From: Variovorax sp. RA8
GTDB lineage: Bacteria > Pseudomonadota > Gammaproteobacteria > Burkholderiales > Burkholderiaceae_C
Reading direction: 5' to 3'
NCBI RefSeq assembly: GCF_901827175.1
Contig: NZ_LR594662.1
Coordinates: forward strand, 6,014,001-6,078,000
Length of the DNA stretch: 64,000 nt
Shown here: piece after piece, positions 40,125-48,362 of the stretch
Position numbering within the stretch: position 1 is the first letter of the stretch
Layout: each line of letters begins with the position of its first letter
Made by a program: the position numbers and the translations under genes
The notes under the pieces: model-generated
The model's input: only the letters and a program-made list of their open reading frames with translations
Databases searched by the model: none
What the model was told of the DNA's origin: nothing

Positions 40125-41594
40125 TCAAACCATGAACCCGATGTTCTTCGGGTAATTGATCCCGTTCACGTTCCCGCCGAAGTTCCTGAGATTCGGCAGG
40201 ATGTTCTCCAGGCTGCCGGCGGGCACGCCGAACCAGCTCGCCAGCGTGGCACCGTACTGGTCGACCGAGGTCGAGGGGATCAGCCGCCCCTGCCCCACAT
40301 GGCCCTCGTAGCCCGGCAGCTTCGAGTCGTTGTTGATGCTGACGACCTGCGGCGTGCCATAGATCTGCTTGCCCTTCACGGCACCGCCGACGACGAAATG
40401 GTGGCCACCCCAGCCATGGTCCGAGCCGTCGCCGTTGGAGGCCAGGGTCCGGCCGAAATCGGAGGCCGTGAAAGCCGTGACCTTGTCGGCCAGGCCGAGC
40501 GCGACCGTCTCGCGGTAGAAGGCCGCCAGGGCGTCGCTCAGCTGCTTCATCAAGCCGGGCTGGTTGGCGATCAGGTTGTCGTGCAGGTCGAAGCCGCCCA
40601 TCGAGACGAAGAACACCTGCCGCCGGGTGCCCAGCGTGGCGCGGCCGCGGATGAGGCGCGCGACCATCGCGAGCTGCCGGCCGAGCCCGGTGTCCGGGAA
40701 GGTGCCCGCCGCGTAGGCGGCGCCGATGGCCGAGGTGATGCTGCCTTCGGCGTCGACCGCGCGCTTCGTGATCCTGTTGTATTCGTTCTCCAGCGCATGG
40801 CCGCGCGCCTGCTGCACGAGCTGCGCCATCGCGGCCTTGACCGAGCTCGAGCCGTACACGTTGCCACCCGTCACGCTGCCGATCCTGACCGCGCCGCCTG
40901 TGCTGACCTGGTACTGCAGCGCCGCGTCGCCCGAGAGGAACACCGCGTTGCCCGCGACCGACATGCAGGTGAACAGCGCGTTGCTGTTCTGCGTGAGCAC
41001 CAGGTCGCCGATGTTGCCGCCCCAGCCCACGGTCGAGCCCTCGGGCGAGGAGGACTGCCACGTCGATTGCTGGTCGTTGTGCGAGAACAGCTTCGGCGGC
41101 TGCGGGTAGAGCTTCTTGTTGCTGTTGTTGAACTGGGCGCGCGTGAGCGGCACGACCAGCGGGCCCACGTTGAGCTGCACCGCCATCCTGCCGTCGGTGT
41201 TGAAGAGGCCTGCCAGCGCGGTCATGGCCGGGTGCAGCGCATACTGCCGCCCCTCGGCCAGGGGCGTGCTCGGGCTGAGCAGCGTCGGCGCGAGATCGGC
41301 CTTGGCCAGCGCGACGCCACCGGCGGCCTGGCCGGCGGCGCCGCCGCGGATCGCGCTGTAGGCGTTGTAGCTGGGGTCGTCGTAGGTGACGACGGTGTTG
41401 GCGTAGTCGTTGCCGCCGAACAGGAAGACGCACACCAGCGCCTTGTAGTCGTCGCCGGGGGCCGCCTGCGCGGCCGCCTCGCCGATGGCGGCGAGGTTGA
41501 GCGCGAAGGGCAGCGCGCTGCCGGCGATGGCGAGCTGGCCCGAGCGGCGCAGGAAGGCGCGGCGGGTATGGGCCTGGGGATCGATCAGGTGCAT
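40125..41594 (-). CDS. DUF1501 domain protein with Tat signal
   Basis: 489 residues. A twin-arginine signal is visible at the N-terminus (T-R-R-A-F-L-R-R, then a hydrophobic stretch to about residue 42). The body has CVFLFGGNDYANTVV near the start, FVSMGGFDLHDN in the middle and FTASDFGRTLASNGDGSDHGW, the metal-site region of this alkaline-phosphatase-like superfamily. It is thus probably folded in the cytoplasm and exported to the periplasm. DUF1501 genes regularly pair with DUF1800 genes, as here (10-nt gap), and the function of the pair is unknown. Confidence 0.9.
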   Translation of the reverse strand: MHLIDPQAHTRRAFLRRSGQLAIAGSALPFALNLAAIGEAAAQAAPGDDYKALVCVFLFGGNDYANTVVTYDDPSYNAYSAIRGGAAGQAAGGVALAKADLAPTLLSPSTPLAEGRQYALHPAMTALAGLFNTDGRMAVQLNVGPLVVPLTRAQFNNSNKKLYPQPPKLFSHNDQQSTWQSSSPEGSTVGWGGNIGDLVLTQNSNALFTCMSVAGNAVFLSGDAALQYQVSTGGAVRIGSVTGGNVYGSSSVKAAMAQLVQQARGHALENEYNRITKRAVDAEGSITSAIGAAYAAGTFPDTGLGRQLAMVARLIRGRATLGTRRQVFFVSMGGFDLHDNLIANQPGLMKQLSDALAAFYRETVALGLADKVTAFTASDFGRTLASNGDGSDHGWGGHHFVVGGAVKGKQIYGTPQVVSINNDSKLPGYEGHVGQGRLIPSTSVDQYGATLASWFGVPAGSLENILPNLRNFGGNVNGINYPKNIGFMV

Positions 41595-41604
41595 CGCGCG
41601 TTCC

Positions 41605-43467
41605 TTATTTCTGGACCAGGTAGCCCGGCGCGGCCATCACCATGAGCACGGCGGCGTACACCCGGTTGTTCTTGAGGGTGTCGCTGCTGGTCGCGGTGAC
41701 GGCCGGCGTGGCCAGGGCGTTGGTGATCAGCTCGACGGTGCCGGCGTCGAGCTGGTTGGCCGCCATCAGCAGGTTGAGGCGGCGCACCAGCGCGGCCGGA
41801 TCGAGCACCAGCGCCTTCTCGGCGGCGTAGCTCGCGATCACGTCCCTGCCATTGAAGCCGTTGGGCACCACGTTCTGCATGAAGTTGAGATAACCGCCTA
41901 CGCTGGTCTCGTTGACCAGTTGGAACTCGGGCGCGACCAGCTTGGCATCCGCCATCGCGCTGGACGGCGGCACATAGCCGGGGCGGAAGAAGTTGAAGAC
42001 CGAGGGCGAGCGCAGCGGGCTCTGGCCCAGCGAGCTCGCCGCGTCGGAGCGGTTGCCGATCTTCCAGGTGCCGGCCGCGGAGCCGGCGCCGAAGGTGCGC
42101 CCCCACTGCACCAGCCGCAGCATCGGCTCGCGCAGGTGGCCAAAGTTCGGGTCCGCGAGACCCGCGGGGCTGCGCGCCTCGTTGTCGAGCAGCACTGCGG
42201 CGAACACGCTCTTCATGTCGCCGCGCACGCCGGCGCCGTTGTCGGCGAAGACATCGGACACGCGCTTCACGTAGGCCGCGCTCGGGTTGCTGGTGACCAG
42301 GCGCTGGATCAGTTGCCGGCCAATGAAGGGCCCGACATTGGAATGGTTGAACAGCGTGTCCAGCGCGATCTTGAGCGCGGCCTTGCCCTCGGTGTTGGCG
42401 GGCACGGTGGTGCCGAGGAACCTGGCCTCCAGCATCGAATGGCGCGAGGCAGTGAGCGCCATGGGCCGCTGGGTCCAGGCATTGCTCTCGATGGTGTAGC
42501 TCTCGCCCGGCGGCGTGAAGGCGTTGCGCTCGGCGGCGGGGATGTCGAGGTCGTAGCCGGTGAACACGCGTGCCAGGCTGGTGACGTCGTCCTGCGCGTA
42601 GGTCTCCAGGGGTGTGCCGTCGGCGCCGGCCTTGACCGAGCCGTCGGCATTGAGCTGGTAGAGGCCGATGCTCATGAGCTGCATGACCTCGCGCGCGTAG
42701 TTCTCGTCCGGCTGGCGGCCCTGGGCGTTCTCCTTCTGGTTGCCCTTGGTGTTGAGGTAGTAGCCCATCGCGGGGTTGAGCGTCACGTTCTCCAGCAGCT
42801 GGCGGAAGTTGCCGGTGACGCCCGCGACCAGCATGTCCCAGTACTGGGCGAACATGTAGGCAGTCCAGTTGGAGCTGATGTCGTTGGCCGAGACCACGAA
42901 GATCTCGGAAAGGGCCAGCGCCAGGCGCTTGCGTACGCCGTCGGCCGAGGTCATGAGCTGGTTCCAGATCATGTCGTCTGTGTTGACGGCGCCGTGGGGC
43001 TTGCTCGCGATCCACGCCCAGCCGGTCTGCGTCGGCGCCCGGTCCATCTGCTCACCGAGCCAGGGCAGGTAGCCCTGGGCGCGCACCGCGGCGATCTCGG
43101 CCTCGGAGGCGGAGAACTGGGCCTGCAGCAGGAAGCGCGCAGCCTCGTCGTCGGTCTTGGCCTGGCTGTAAACGTAGGTTTGTGCGCTCGGCGTGCTGGC
43201 CAGGGGGGTCAGGGTGCCGGCCTGGACCGTGTCGCCGCTGCTGCCACCGTTGTTGCCGATGCCCAACCCGGCGAAACCGCCGCCACCGCCACCGCCACCG
43301 CCACCGCCGCAGGCCGCGAGCGCCGCCGCGGCGGCCAGCGCAGCCGACAGCGGCAGGGGGTTGCGCAGTCCGGTCGTGGCCGCTGGGCTGCTTTCTGCAA
43401 ACGCTTCAGGCGCGCGCAGCGGCTCGTCGATCGCTCCGGCGCGATCGGTCGCTAGATCTTCCACCAT
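41605..43467 (-). CDS. DUF1800 domain protein
   Basis: 620 residues. An N-terminal hydrophilic stretch (about 1-30) is followed by a hydrophobic segment ending LAACGGGG, which resembles a lipobox, and a run of about eleven glycines. The DUF1800 body begins around residue 70 (DDEAARFLLQAQFSASEAEI) and includes MTSADGVRKRLALALSEIF, PDENYAREVMQLMSIGLYQL and FTGYDL. It is probably exported, perhaps as a lipoprotein despite the long N-terminus. ATG 43467 has GAGGAC 3 nt upstream. First gene of a pair with the DUF1501 gene. Confidence 0.88.
   Translation of the reverse strand: MVEDLATDRAGAIDEPLRAPEAFAESSPAATTGLRNPLPLSAALAAAAALAACGGGGGGGGGGGFAGLGIGNNGGSSGDTVQAGTLTPLASTPSAQTYVYSQAKTDDEAARFLLQAQFSASEAEIAAVRAQGYLPWLGEQMDRAPTQTGWAWIASKPHGAVNTDDMIWNQLMTSADGVRKRLALALSEIFVVSANDISSNWTAYMFAQYWDMLVAGVTGNFRQLLENVTLNPAMGYYLNTKGNQKENAQGRQPDENYAREVMQLMSIGLYQLNADGSVKAGADGTPLETYAQDDVTSLARVFTGYDLDIPAAERNAFTPPGESYTIESNAWTQRPMALTASRHSMLEARFLGTTVPANTEGKAALKIALDTLFNHSNVGPFIGRQLIQRLVTSNPSAAYVKRVSDVFADNGAGVRGDMKSVFAAVLLDNEARSPAGLADPNFGHLREPMLRLVQWGRTFGAGSAAGTWKIGNRSDAASSLGQSPLRSPSVFNFFRPGYVPPSSAMADAKLVAPEFQLVNETSVGGYLNFMQNVVPNGFNGRDVIASYAAEKALVLDPAALVRRLNLLMAANQLDAGTVELITNALATPAVTATSSDTLKNNRVYAAVLMVMAAPGYLVQK
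43276..43311. repeat. CCGCCA microsatellite coding polyglycine
   Basis: About six 6-bp CCGCCA/CCGCCG units encode the glycine run after the LAAC motif of the DUF1800 protein. Slippage of whole units would keep the frame, so tract length may vary between strains without inactivating the gene. Confidence 0.85.
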
Positions 43468-43643
43468 GATGTCCTCGCTCCTCGGCGCATGGCGCCGTGG
43501 CCTCCAAGGCAAGTGCCATGCCGGCCCCTGACCGTCCGCAGCGAGCCCTAAAAGGCGAGGAATATCGACAACAATTGTTCCGAAATGTGACTTTTTTGGT
43601 CACCGGACACAATTGATACCTGTCGGCACCGACGAGGACGGTT

Positions 43644-44468
43644 TCAGTTCTTGGCTTGCTCGAGTCGGTCGCGAGTACGAATGGCCTCGTCCCGTGCGGC
43701 CTTGGCGAAGTCCTCGCCGGCCGACGCGTAACAAATGGCGCGCGAGGAACTGACCACGATCGGCGCATCGGCGCGCCAGCCAGCGCGCACCGTGGCGATC
43801 GCATCGCCGCCCTGGGCGCCGATGCCGGGAATCAGGAGCGGCACGGTCGGCGCCAGCGCGCGAACTCGCTCGATCTCGGCCGGATAGGTGGCACCGACCA
43901 CCAGGCCCAGCTGCCCGTTCAGGTTCCAGGGGCCCTGCACCAGCTTCGCGATGTGTTCATACAGGAAGGGCTGCCCTTCCACGCCGGCGAGGCGCTGGGC
44001 CTGCAAGTCGTCGCCGCCCGGATTGCTGGTGCGGCACAGCAGGAAGGCGCCCTTGCCTTCGTGGCGCAGGTAGGGCTCGACCGAATCGAAGCCCATGAAG
44101 GGCGAGAGCGTGACAGCATCGGCGCCGTAGCGCTCGAAGGCCTCGCGTGCGTACTGCTCGGCGGTGGAGCCGATGTCGCCGCGCTTGGCGTCGAGGATCA
44201 CCGGCACGTGGGGAGCGTTGCGGCGCAGGTGCTCCATCAGCTTTTCGAGCTGATCCTCGGCGCGGTATGCGGCGAAGTAGGCGATCTGCGGCTTGAAGGC
44301 GATCACCAGGTCGGCCGTGGCGTCGACGATGGCGGCACAGAAGTCGTAGATCTTGCCGGCGTCGCCCTTCAGCCGGGCGGGGAACCTCGCGGGTTCGGGG
44401 TCGAGGCCCACGCACAGCAGCGAGCCGTTGCGGCGCTCGGCGGCGCGCAGCTTGTCCAGGAAGATCAT
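43644..44468 (-). CDS. pyrF: Orotidine 5'-phosphate decarboxylase (type 2)
   Basis: 274 residues, the longer type 2 form common in betaproteobacteria. Motifs: [25 protein letters not shown], the catalytic [16 protein letters not shown] with the Asp-Lys-x-x-x-Asp network, and [10 protein letters not shown] at the phosphate site. It converts OMP to UMP, the final step of pyrimidine synthesis. ATG 44468 ([11 protein letters not shown]) is the family start. The gap after its stop holds a small GTCGG...CCGAC hairpin but no T-tract. Confidence 0.95.
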   Translation of the reverse strand: MIFLDKLRAAERRNGSLLCVGLDPEPARFPARLKGDAGKIYDFCAAIVDATADLVIAFKPQIAYFAAYRAEDQLEKLMEHLRRNAPHVPVILDAKRGDIGSTAEQYAREAFERYGADAVTLSPFMGFDSVEPYLRHEGKGAFLLCRTSNPGGDDLQAQRLAGVEGQPFLYEHIAKLVQGPWNLNGQLGLVVGATYPAEIERVRALAPTVPLLIPGIGAQGGDAIATVRAGWRADAPIVVSSSRAICYASAGEDFAKAARDEAIRTRDRLEQAKN

Positions 44469-44502
44469 GGGGCGGAATTCTAGGCGCCGACCCGGCAAGC
44501 GC

Positions 44503-45252
44503 TCAGTTCGGCGTCGGCGGCAACTGCGCGGCGGCCAGGCACAGGTCGGCCCAGGCGCGCGCCTTGTCGGCCGGATTGCGCAGCAGGTAGGCCGGGTGGT
44601 AGGTCACGACGACGGGGACCTTCTCCCACCCCGGCATGGCGACGCGCGCGGGCTGGCCCCGCAGCCGCCCGAGCGGCTCGCCGCTTTGCAGCAGGCTCTG
44701 CGCGGCCAGCGGTCCCATCGCCAGCACCACCTGCGGCGCCGGCGCCGCATCGGCCAATCCCTCGGCGATGGGACGCGGGCTGCCCGGCTGGCCCGAGGCC
44801 ACGCCGCGGTGAGTGCGCATCAGGCGCACGGGCGCGGCGCCGCCATGCAGTTGCAGCGCGCGCAGCATGGCCTCGAACAGGCGGCCGGCATCCCCGGAGA
44901 AGGGCTCGCCATGGCGGCCGTCGAGCTCGGGCGGCATGTCGGCGACGATCAGCCAGCCGCCCTCCGTCTCGGGGCCGTAGAGATGGCGGGTGGCCTCGAT
45001 CAGCACGCTCGCGCCGGAGGGCGCGGCCGACGGGCGGGCCGCGGCAGGGGGCGCGGAGATCGGCGGCGGCGCCGGCACCACGGCGCGGACGGCCACCGGC
45101 GCAGCGACGGCTTCCTCGGTTGCGCTGTGCGGGGCAGGCGCCTCCACCGTCACCGGCGTGCCGACAGGCGCCGCGGCGGGCCACCAGAGCTTGATGCCCA
45201 TCTCGTCGAGCATCGCGCGCTGCCGCGCGTCCAGGTTCAGCGTACCGTTCAT
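44503..45252 (-). CDS. Uracil-DNA glycosylase superfamily protein with eroded motifs
   Basis: 249 residues. An N-terminal domain and an Ala/Pro-rich linker (about 25-80) lead to a UDG fold. Motif B is clear ([21 protein letters not shown]), and [16 protein letters not shown] matches the strand-helix after motif A. But motif A itself (normally GEAPG) reads ADMPP, and the whole protein has a single cysteine, so the 4Fe-4S cluster of family 4 enzymes cannot form. It may be a non-catalytic or altered family member. It lies 10 nt downstream of rimI, so it is probably in the tsaB-rimI operon. Confidence 0.8.
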   Translation of the reverse strand: MNGTLNLDARQRAMLDEMGIKLWWPAAAPVGTPVTVEAPAPHSATEEAVAAPVAVRAVVPAPPPISAPPAAARPSAAPSGASVLIEATRHLYGPETEGGWLIVADMPPELDGRHGEPFSGDAGRLFEAMLRALQLHGGAAPVRLMRTHRGVASGQPGSPRPIAEGLADAAPAPQVVLAMGPLAAQSLLQSGEPLGRLRGQPARVAMPGWEKVPVVVTYHPAYLLRNPADKARAWADLCLAAAQLPPTPN

Positions 45253-45262
45253 GTCTTGTCTT

Positions 45263-45841
45263 CTATTTCAAGCTGCCCCAGGCGCTGCTGGATTCATTGA
45301 GGCGCAGGCTCATCACCACCGCGTCCTCGCGTGCATGGCCGTCGGCCGGGTAGTAGCCCTTGCGCATGCCCACGCGCCGGAAGCCGTGGCGCTCGTAGAT
45401 GGCCAGTGCCCGCAGGTTGCTGGCCCGCACCTCGAGCCAGAGCCACTGCGCGTTCTGGCCGCGCGACCAGCCCGACAGCGCCTCCAGCATCAGCGGCGCC
45501 CAGCCCTGGCCCTGGAAGGCCGGCGCCACGGTGATGTTGAGGAGGTGCACCTCGTCGACGCCCTTCATGGCGACGAAATAGCCGATCAGCGTCTCGACGC
45601 CGGCCTGCGCGGCCCGCCGGCCCCAGAGCGCGCGTGGCCGCCGCGCCGTCGCGGCCTCGTCGGGCACGGCGGCCGGGGCCACCAGGCATTGGCAGTGGTA
45701 GCCGGCGATCATCGAGTCGCTGAAGTTGGCCGGCGTCCAGGGGTGGGTGTAGGCGCTGCGTTCGATCGCGCACACGGCCGGGATCCGCTCGAGCGTGATC
45801 GGTTCGAGGCGGGCTTCACGTGGCTGAAGGACTGCGCTCAT
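45263..45841 (-). CDS. rimI: Ribosomal protein S18-alanine N-acetyltransferase
   Basis: 192 residues, a GNAT enzyme longer than the usual 148 because of an insert around 60-82 rich in Ala/Arg. Acetyl-CoA loop APAFQGQGWAPLM (Q/R-x-x-G-x-G pattern) follows LLNITV; NLRALAIYERHGFRRVGMRKGYY is the C-terminal core with the catalytic Tyr. It acetylates the N-terminus of S18. tsaB-rimI is a common pairing. The ATG overlaps the stop of a repeat-encoded short frame by 4 nt, and GGAGGT lies just upstream. Confidence 0.9.
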   Translation of the reverse strand: MSAVLQPREARLEPITLERIPAVCAIERSAYTHPWTPANFSDSMIAGYHCQCLVAPAAVPDEAATARRPRALWGRRAAQAGVETLIGYFVAMKGVDEVHLLNITVAPAFQGQGWAPLMLEALSGWSRGQNAQWLWLEVRASNLRALAIYERHGFRRVGMRKGYYPADGHAREDAVVMSLRLNESSSAWGSLK

Positions 45842-46023
45842 TGGATAACCTCCGCCCTGCGGGCTGCGGTGCTATTCGCCTTCGGAGCGGCCGTGCGGCT
45901 CATTGGAGTACCTCCGCCTTCGGCTGCGGTGCTATTCGCCTTCGGAGCGGCCGTGCGGCTCATTGGAGTACCTCCGCCTTCGGCTGCGGTGCTATTCGCC
46001 TTCGGAGCGGCCGTGCGGCTCAT
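45838..46023 (-). CDS. Repeat-encoded 61-residue open frame between tsaB and rimI
   Basis: An open frame starting 1 nt after the tsaB stop and ending in an ATGA overlap with rimI. It consists of three copies of MSRTAAPKANSTAAEGGGTP, the last one altered at its end. Each 60-bp unit carries GGAGGT a few bases before the ATG of the next unit, so every unit is a potential translation start. The last unit is 2 bp longer, which puts rimI in a different frame and creates the overlap. It has no recognisable domain. It may be a by-product of repeat expansion or a coupling leader; expression is unproven. Confidence 0.4.
   Translation of the reverse strand: MSRTAAPKANSTAAEGGGTPMSRTAAPKANSTAAEGGGTPMSRTAAPKANSTAARRAEVIQ
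45839..46020. repeat. Tandem 60-bp repeat, three units
   Basis: Units 45901-45960 and 45961-46020 are identical; 45839-45900 is a 62-bp variant. On the minus strand each contains a ribosome-binding sequence and start codon, so the unit looks like a duplicated copy of a translation-initiation region. Confidence 0.95.
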
Positions 46024-46024
46024 G

Positions 46025-46726
46025 TCAGCTGATGGGTTGCGGGGCCGCCTTGAGGGCAGCGCGCTCTTGCGTGGTTTGTGCGACTTTATCGCGAACATAC
46101 AGCGGCCACGCCTGCGCTGGCGCGACTGCCCGCCCGGCAGCAAGCAATCCAGGGGCCAGCCTCAGCATCGCCTCGGCGGCGGGGAGCGCCTCGTGACGTG
46201 CCGCGGCGGCCGGCAGGCGCTCGCCGTAGGCGGCGAAGACATTCCCCGCAAGCGCCCAGCCCGGCGGCACTTGCACCTGCTCGGGCGCCAGCAGCCGCGG
46301 CTCGGCGTCGCTCAGCGCGGGCTGCTCGAAATCGTAGTGCGCGACATAGAGCTCATCCATGCGCGCGTCGAGCAGCGCGACCATGCGCGCGGCGCCGAAG
46401 CGGTGGCGCGCCTCCTCCGCCACCGCGTGCAGCGTGTCGACCGGCAGCAACGGGACACCGGCGCCGAAACCCAGCCCCTGTGCGACCGAGCAGGCGGTGC
46501 GCAAGCCGGTGAAGGACCCGGGGCCCCGCCCGAAGGCGATGGCGTCGAGCTCGGCCATGGCCAGGCCGGCTTCGGCGAGCAGTTCCAGGATCAGCGGGAT
46601 CAGGCTGCTGGAGGCCTGGGCGCCGCCGGGGCCGGTGCGCGAGACCAGGCGCTCGCCATGGCGCACCGCGACCGACATCCACTCGGTGCTGGTGTCGAAG
46701 GCCAGGAGCTTCGTTTGTGCAGGCAT
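46025..46726 (-). CDS. tsaB: tRNA threonylcarbamoyladenosine biosynthesis protein TsaB
   Basis: 233 residues, ASKHA fold. It has LLAFDTSTEWMSVAV, LDAIAFGRGPGSFTGLR and VALLDARMDELYVA. TsaB works with TsaD and TsaE to place the threonylcarbamoyl group on A37 of ANN-decoding tRNAs; the AMP-activated intermediate comes from Sua5/TsaC, encoded at 49756-50757 in this window. First gene of a unit running into rimI, divergent from dacB with a 77-base gap. Confidence 0.93.
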   Translation of the reverse strand: MPAQTKLLAFDTSTEWMSVAVRHGERLVSRTGPGGAQASSSLIPLILELLAEAGLAMAELDAIAFGRGPGSFTGLRTACSVAQGLGFGAGVPLLPVDTLHAVAEEARHRFGAARMVALLDARMDELYVAHYDFEQPALSDAEPRLLAPEQVQVPPGWALAGNVFAAYGERLPAAAARHEALPAAEAMLRLAPGLLAAGRAVAPAQAWPLYVRDKVAQTTQERAALKAAPQPIS

Positions 46727-46803
46727 CGCGCGATTATCCCGGGGGCGGCCATGCGCCGCGCCGTCCGGGGCCTCTGCGGGTCGACGCTCTGGATAATCGC
46801 GCG

Positions 46804-48234
46804 ATGCCTCCCGCCCCGAAGCCCCTGGCGCAGCGCGCCGTCCGCCTGTTCATCCTGGTCGCCGCACTGGCTTCGGCGCCCGCGCTGGCCCAGCCCCTTC
46901 CGGCCGACGTAGAGGCCGCGCTGGCCCGCGCCCGGGTGCCGCGCGACGCCGTCACGATGCTGGTGGCCGACGCCGATGGCGTGCGCCCGCCGCGGCTGGC
47001 CTGGCGCACACAGGTGCCGGTGAATCCGGCCTCGGTCATGAAGCTGGTCACCACCTACGCCGCGCTCGACCTGCTGGGGCCGGCCTTCACCTGGAGCACG
47101 CCGGTATACGTCGACGGGCCGGTACGGGACGGCGTGCTGGCCGGCAATCTCTACATCCAGGGCCAGGGCGATCCCAAGCTGGTCCTGGAGCGCCTTTGGC
47201 TGCTGCTGCGCCGCGTGCAGGGGCTGGGCATCCACACCATCACCGGCGACATCGTGCTGGACCGCAGCGCCTTCGAGGTGGCCGACATCGATCCGGCCGC
47301 CTTCGACGGCGAGGGCCAGCGGCCGTACAACGCCGCGCCCGATGCGCTGCTGATCAATTTCAAGTCGGTGGTCATGACCTTCCAGCCGAACCGCGACGGG
47401 CAGACAGCGCAGGTCAACTTCGAGCCCTTCCTGAGCGGCGTGAGCACACCCTCCACGGTGCCGCTTTCGGCCGGCGAATGCGGCGACTGGCGTGCCGCGC
47501 TGGCGCCGGCCTTCGGCGATCCGGCGCGCATGGGCTTTGCGGGCAGCTACCCCGCGGCCTGCGGCGAGAAGACCTGGGCGGTGGCCTATGCGGACCCGCG
47601 CAGCTATGCGATGCGCGCCGTCGGCGGGACGTGGGCCGAGATGGGGGCCCGGCTGAAGGGCCAGGTGCGCGAGGGCCCCGTGCCGCGCGGCCTCAAGCCG
47701 GCCTTCGTGTTCGAGTCGCCGCCGCTGGCCGAGGTGGTGCGCGACATCAATAAGTACAGCAACAACGTGATGGCGCAGCAGTTGTTCCTCACGCTCGGCC
47801 TGCAGCAGAAGCGGCGCGGCACGCTGGAAGGCGCGCGCGCGACGCTGCGCCAGTGGTGGAACGATCGCGTCGGCACCGGCGAAGGCCAGCCCGTGTTCGA
47901 CAACGGCTCGGGCCTGTCGCGCGAGGAGCGCATCAGCGCGGCGGCGCTCGCGAAGATGCTGCAGGTGGCCTGGCGCTCGGCGCTGATGCCCGAGCTGGTG
48001 TCCTCGCTGCCGGCCATGGGCGTGGACGGCACGCTGCGCAAGCGCGTGCTGCGCCTCGGCGGCGCGGCCCACCTGAAGACCGGGAGCCTTCGCGACTCGG
48101 CGGGCATCGCTGGCTACGTGCACGGCGCCAGCGGCCGGCGCTGGGTGGTGGTCGCGATCGCGAACCACGGCAGCGCGGGCGCCGCGCGGCCGGCCTTCGA
48201 TGCGCTGGTCGACTGGGCGGCGCAGGACAACTGA
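46804..48234 (+). CDS. dacB: D-alanyl-D-alanine carboxypeptidase/endopeptidase (PBP4 family)
   Basis: 476 residues. Signal peptide about 1-30 (LFILVAALASAPALAQ). Penicillin-binding motifs in order: S77-V-M-K80, S319-N-N in INKYSNNVMAQQ, and K425-T-G in HLKTGSLRDSAG. The long insert between the first two motifs is the PBP4 (peptidase S13) pattern. It trims or cleaves peptidoglycan peptides in the periplasm. ATG 46804 gives a sensible signal peptide. Divergent from tsaB. Confidence 0.92.
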   Translation: MPPAPKPLAQRAVRLFILVAALASAPALAQPLPADVEAALARARVPRDAVTMLVADADGVRPPRLAWRTQVPVNPASVMKLVTTYAALDLLGPAFTWSTPVYVDGPVRDGVLAGNLYIQGQGDPKLVLERLWLLLRRVQGLGIHTITGDIVLDRSAFEVADIDPAAFDGEGQRPYNAAPDALLINFKSVVMTFQPNRDGQTAQVNFEPFLSGVSTPSTVPLSAGECGDWRAALAPAFGDPARMGFAGSYPAACGEKTWAVAYADPRSYAMRAVGGTWAEMGARLKGQVREGPVPRGLKPAFVFESPPLAEVVRDINKYSNNVMAQQLFLTLGLQQKRRGTLEGARATLRQWWNDRVGTGEGQPVFDNGSGLSREERISAAALAKMLQVAWRSALMPELVSSLPAMGVDGTLRKRVLRLGGAAHLKTGSLRDSAGIAGYVHGASGRRWVVVAIANHGSAGAARPAFDALVDWAAQDN

Positions 48235-48362
48235 ATGCGCAGTCGCCCAGGTGACCCGGGCACATCGGCGGCTCGGGGTTTCCCTTGTCTTGCCTGGGCC
48301 AGGGCAAGCCTAGGATCGTGCGCGCCTCTCACGCCTCCACAACACACACCACGGAGACCCGC

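Noticed and set aside
43276..46023. Repeats as a possible CRISPR array
   Set aside because: Repeats are directly adjacent without unique spacers, and no cas genes are present.
45820..46196. Plus-strand frames over the 60-bp repeat
   Set aside because: Plus-strand frames here arise only because the 60-bp unit keeps every frame in phase; they have no ribosome site, unlike the minus-strand reading.
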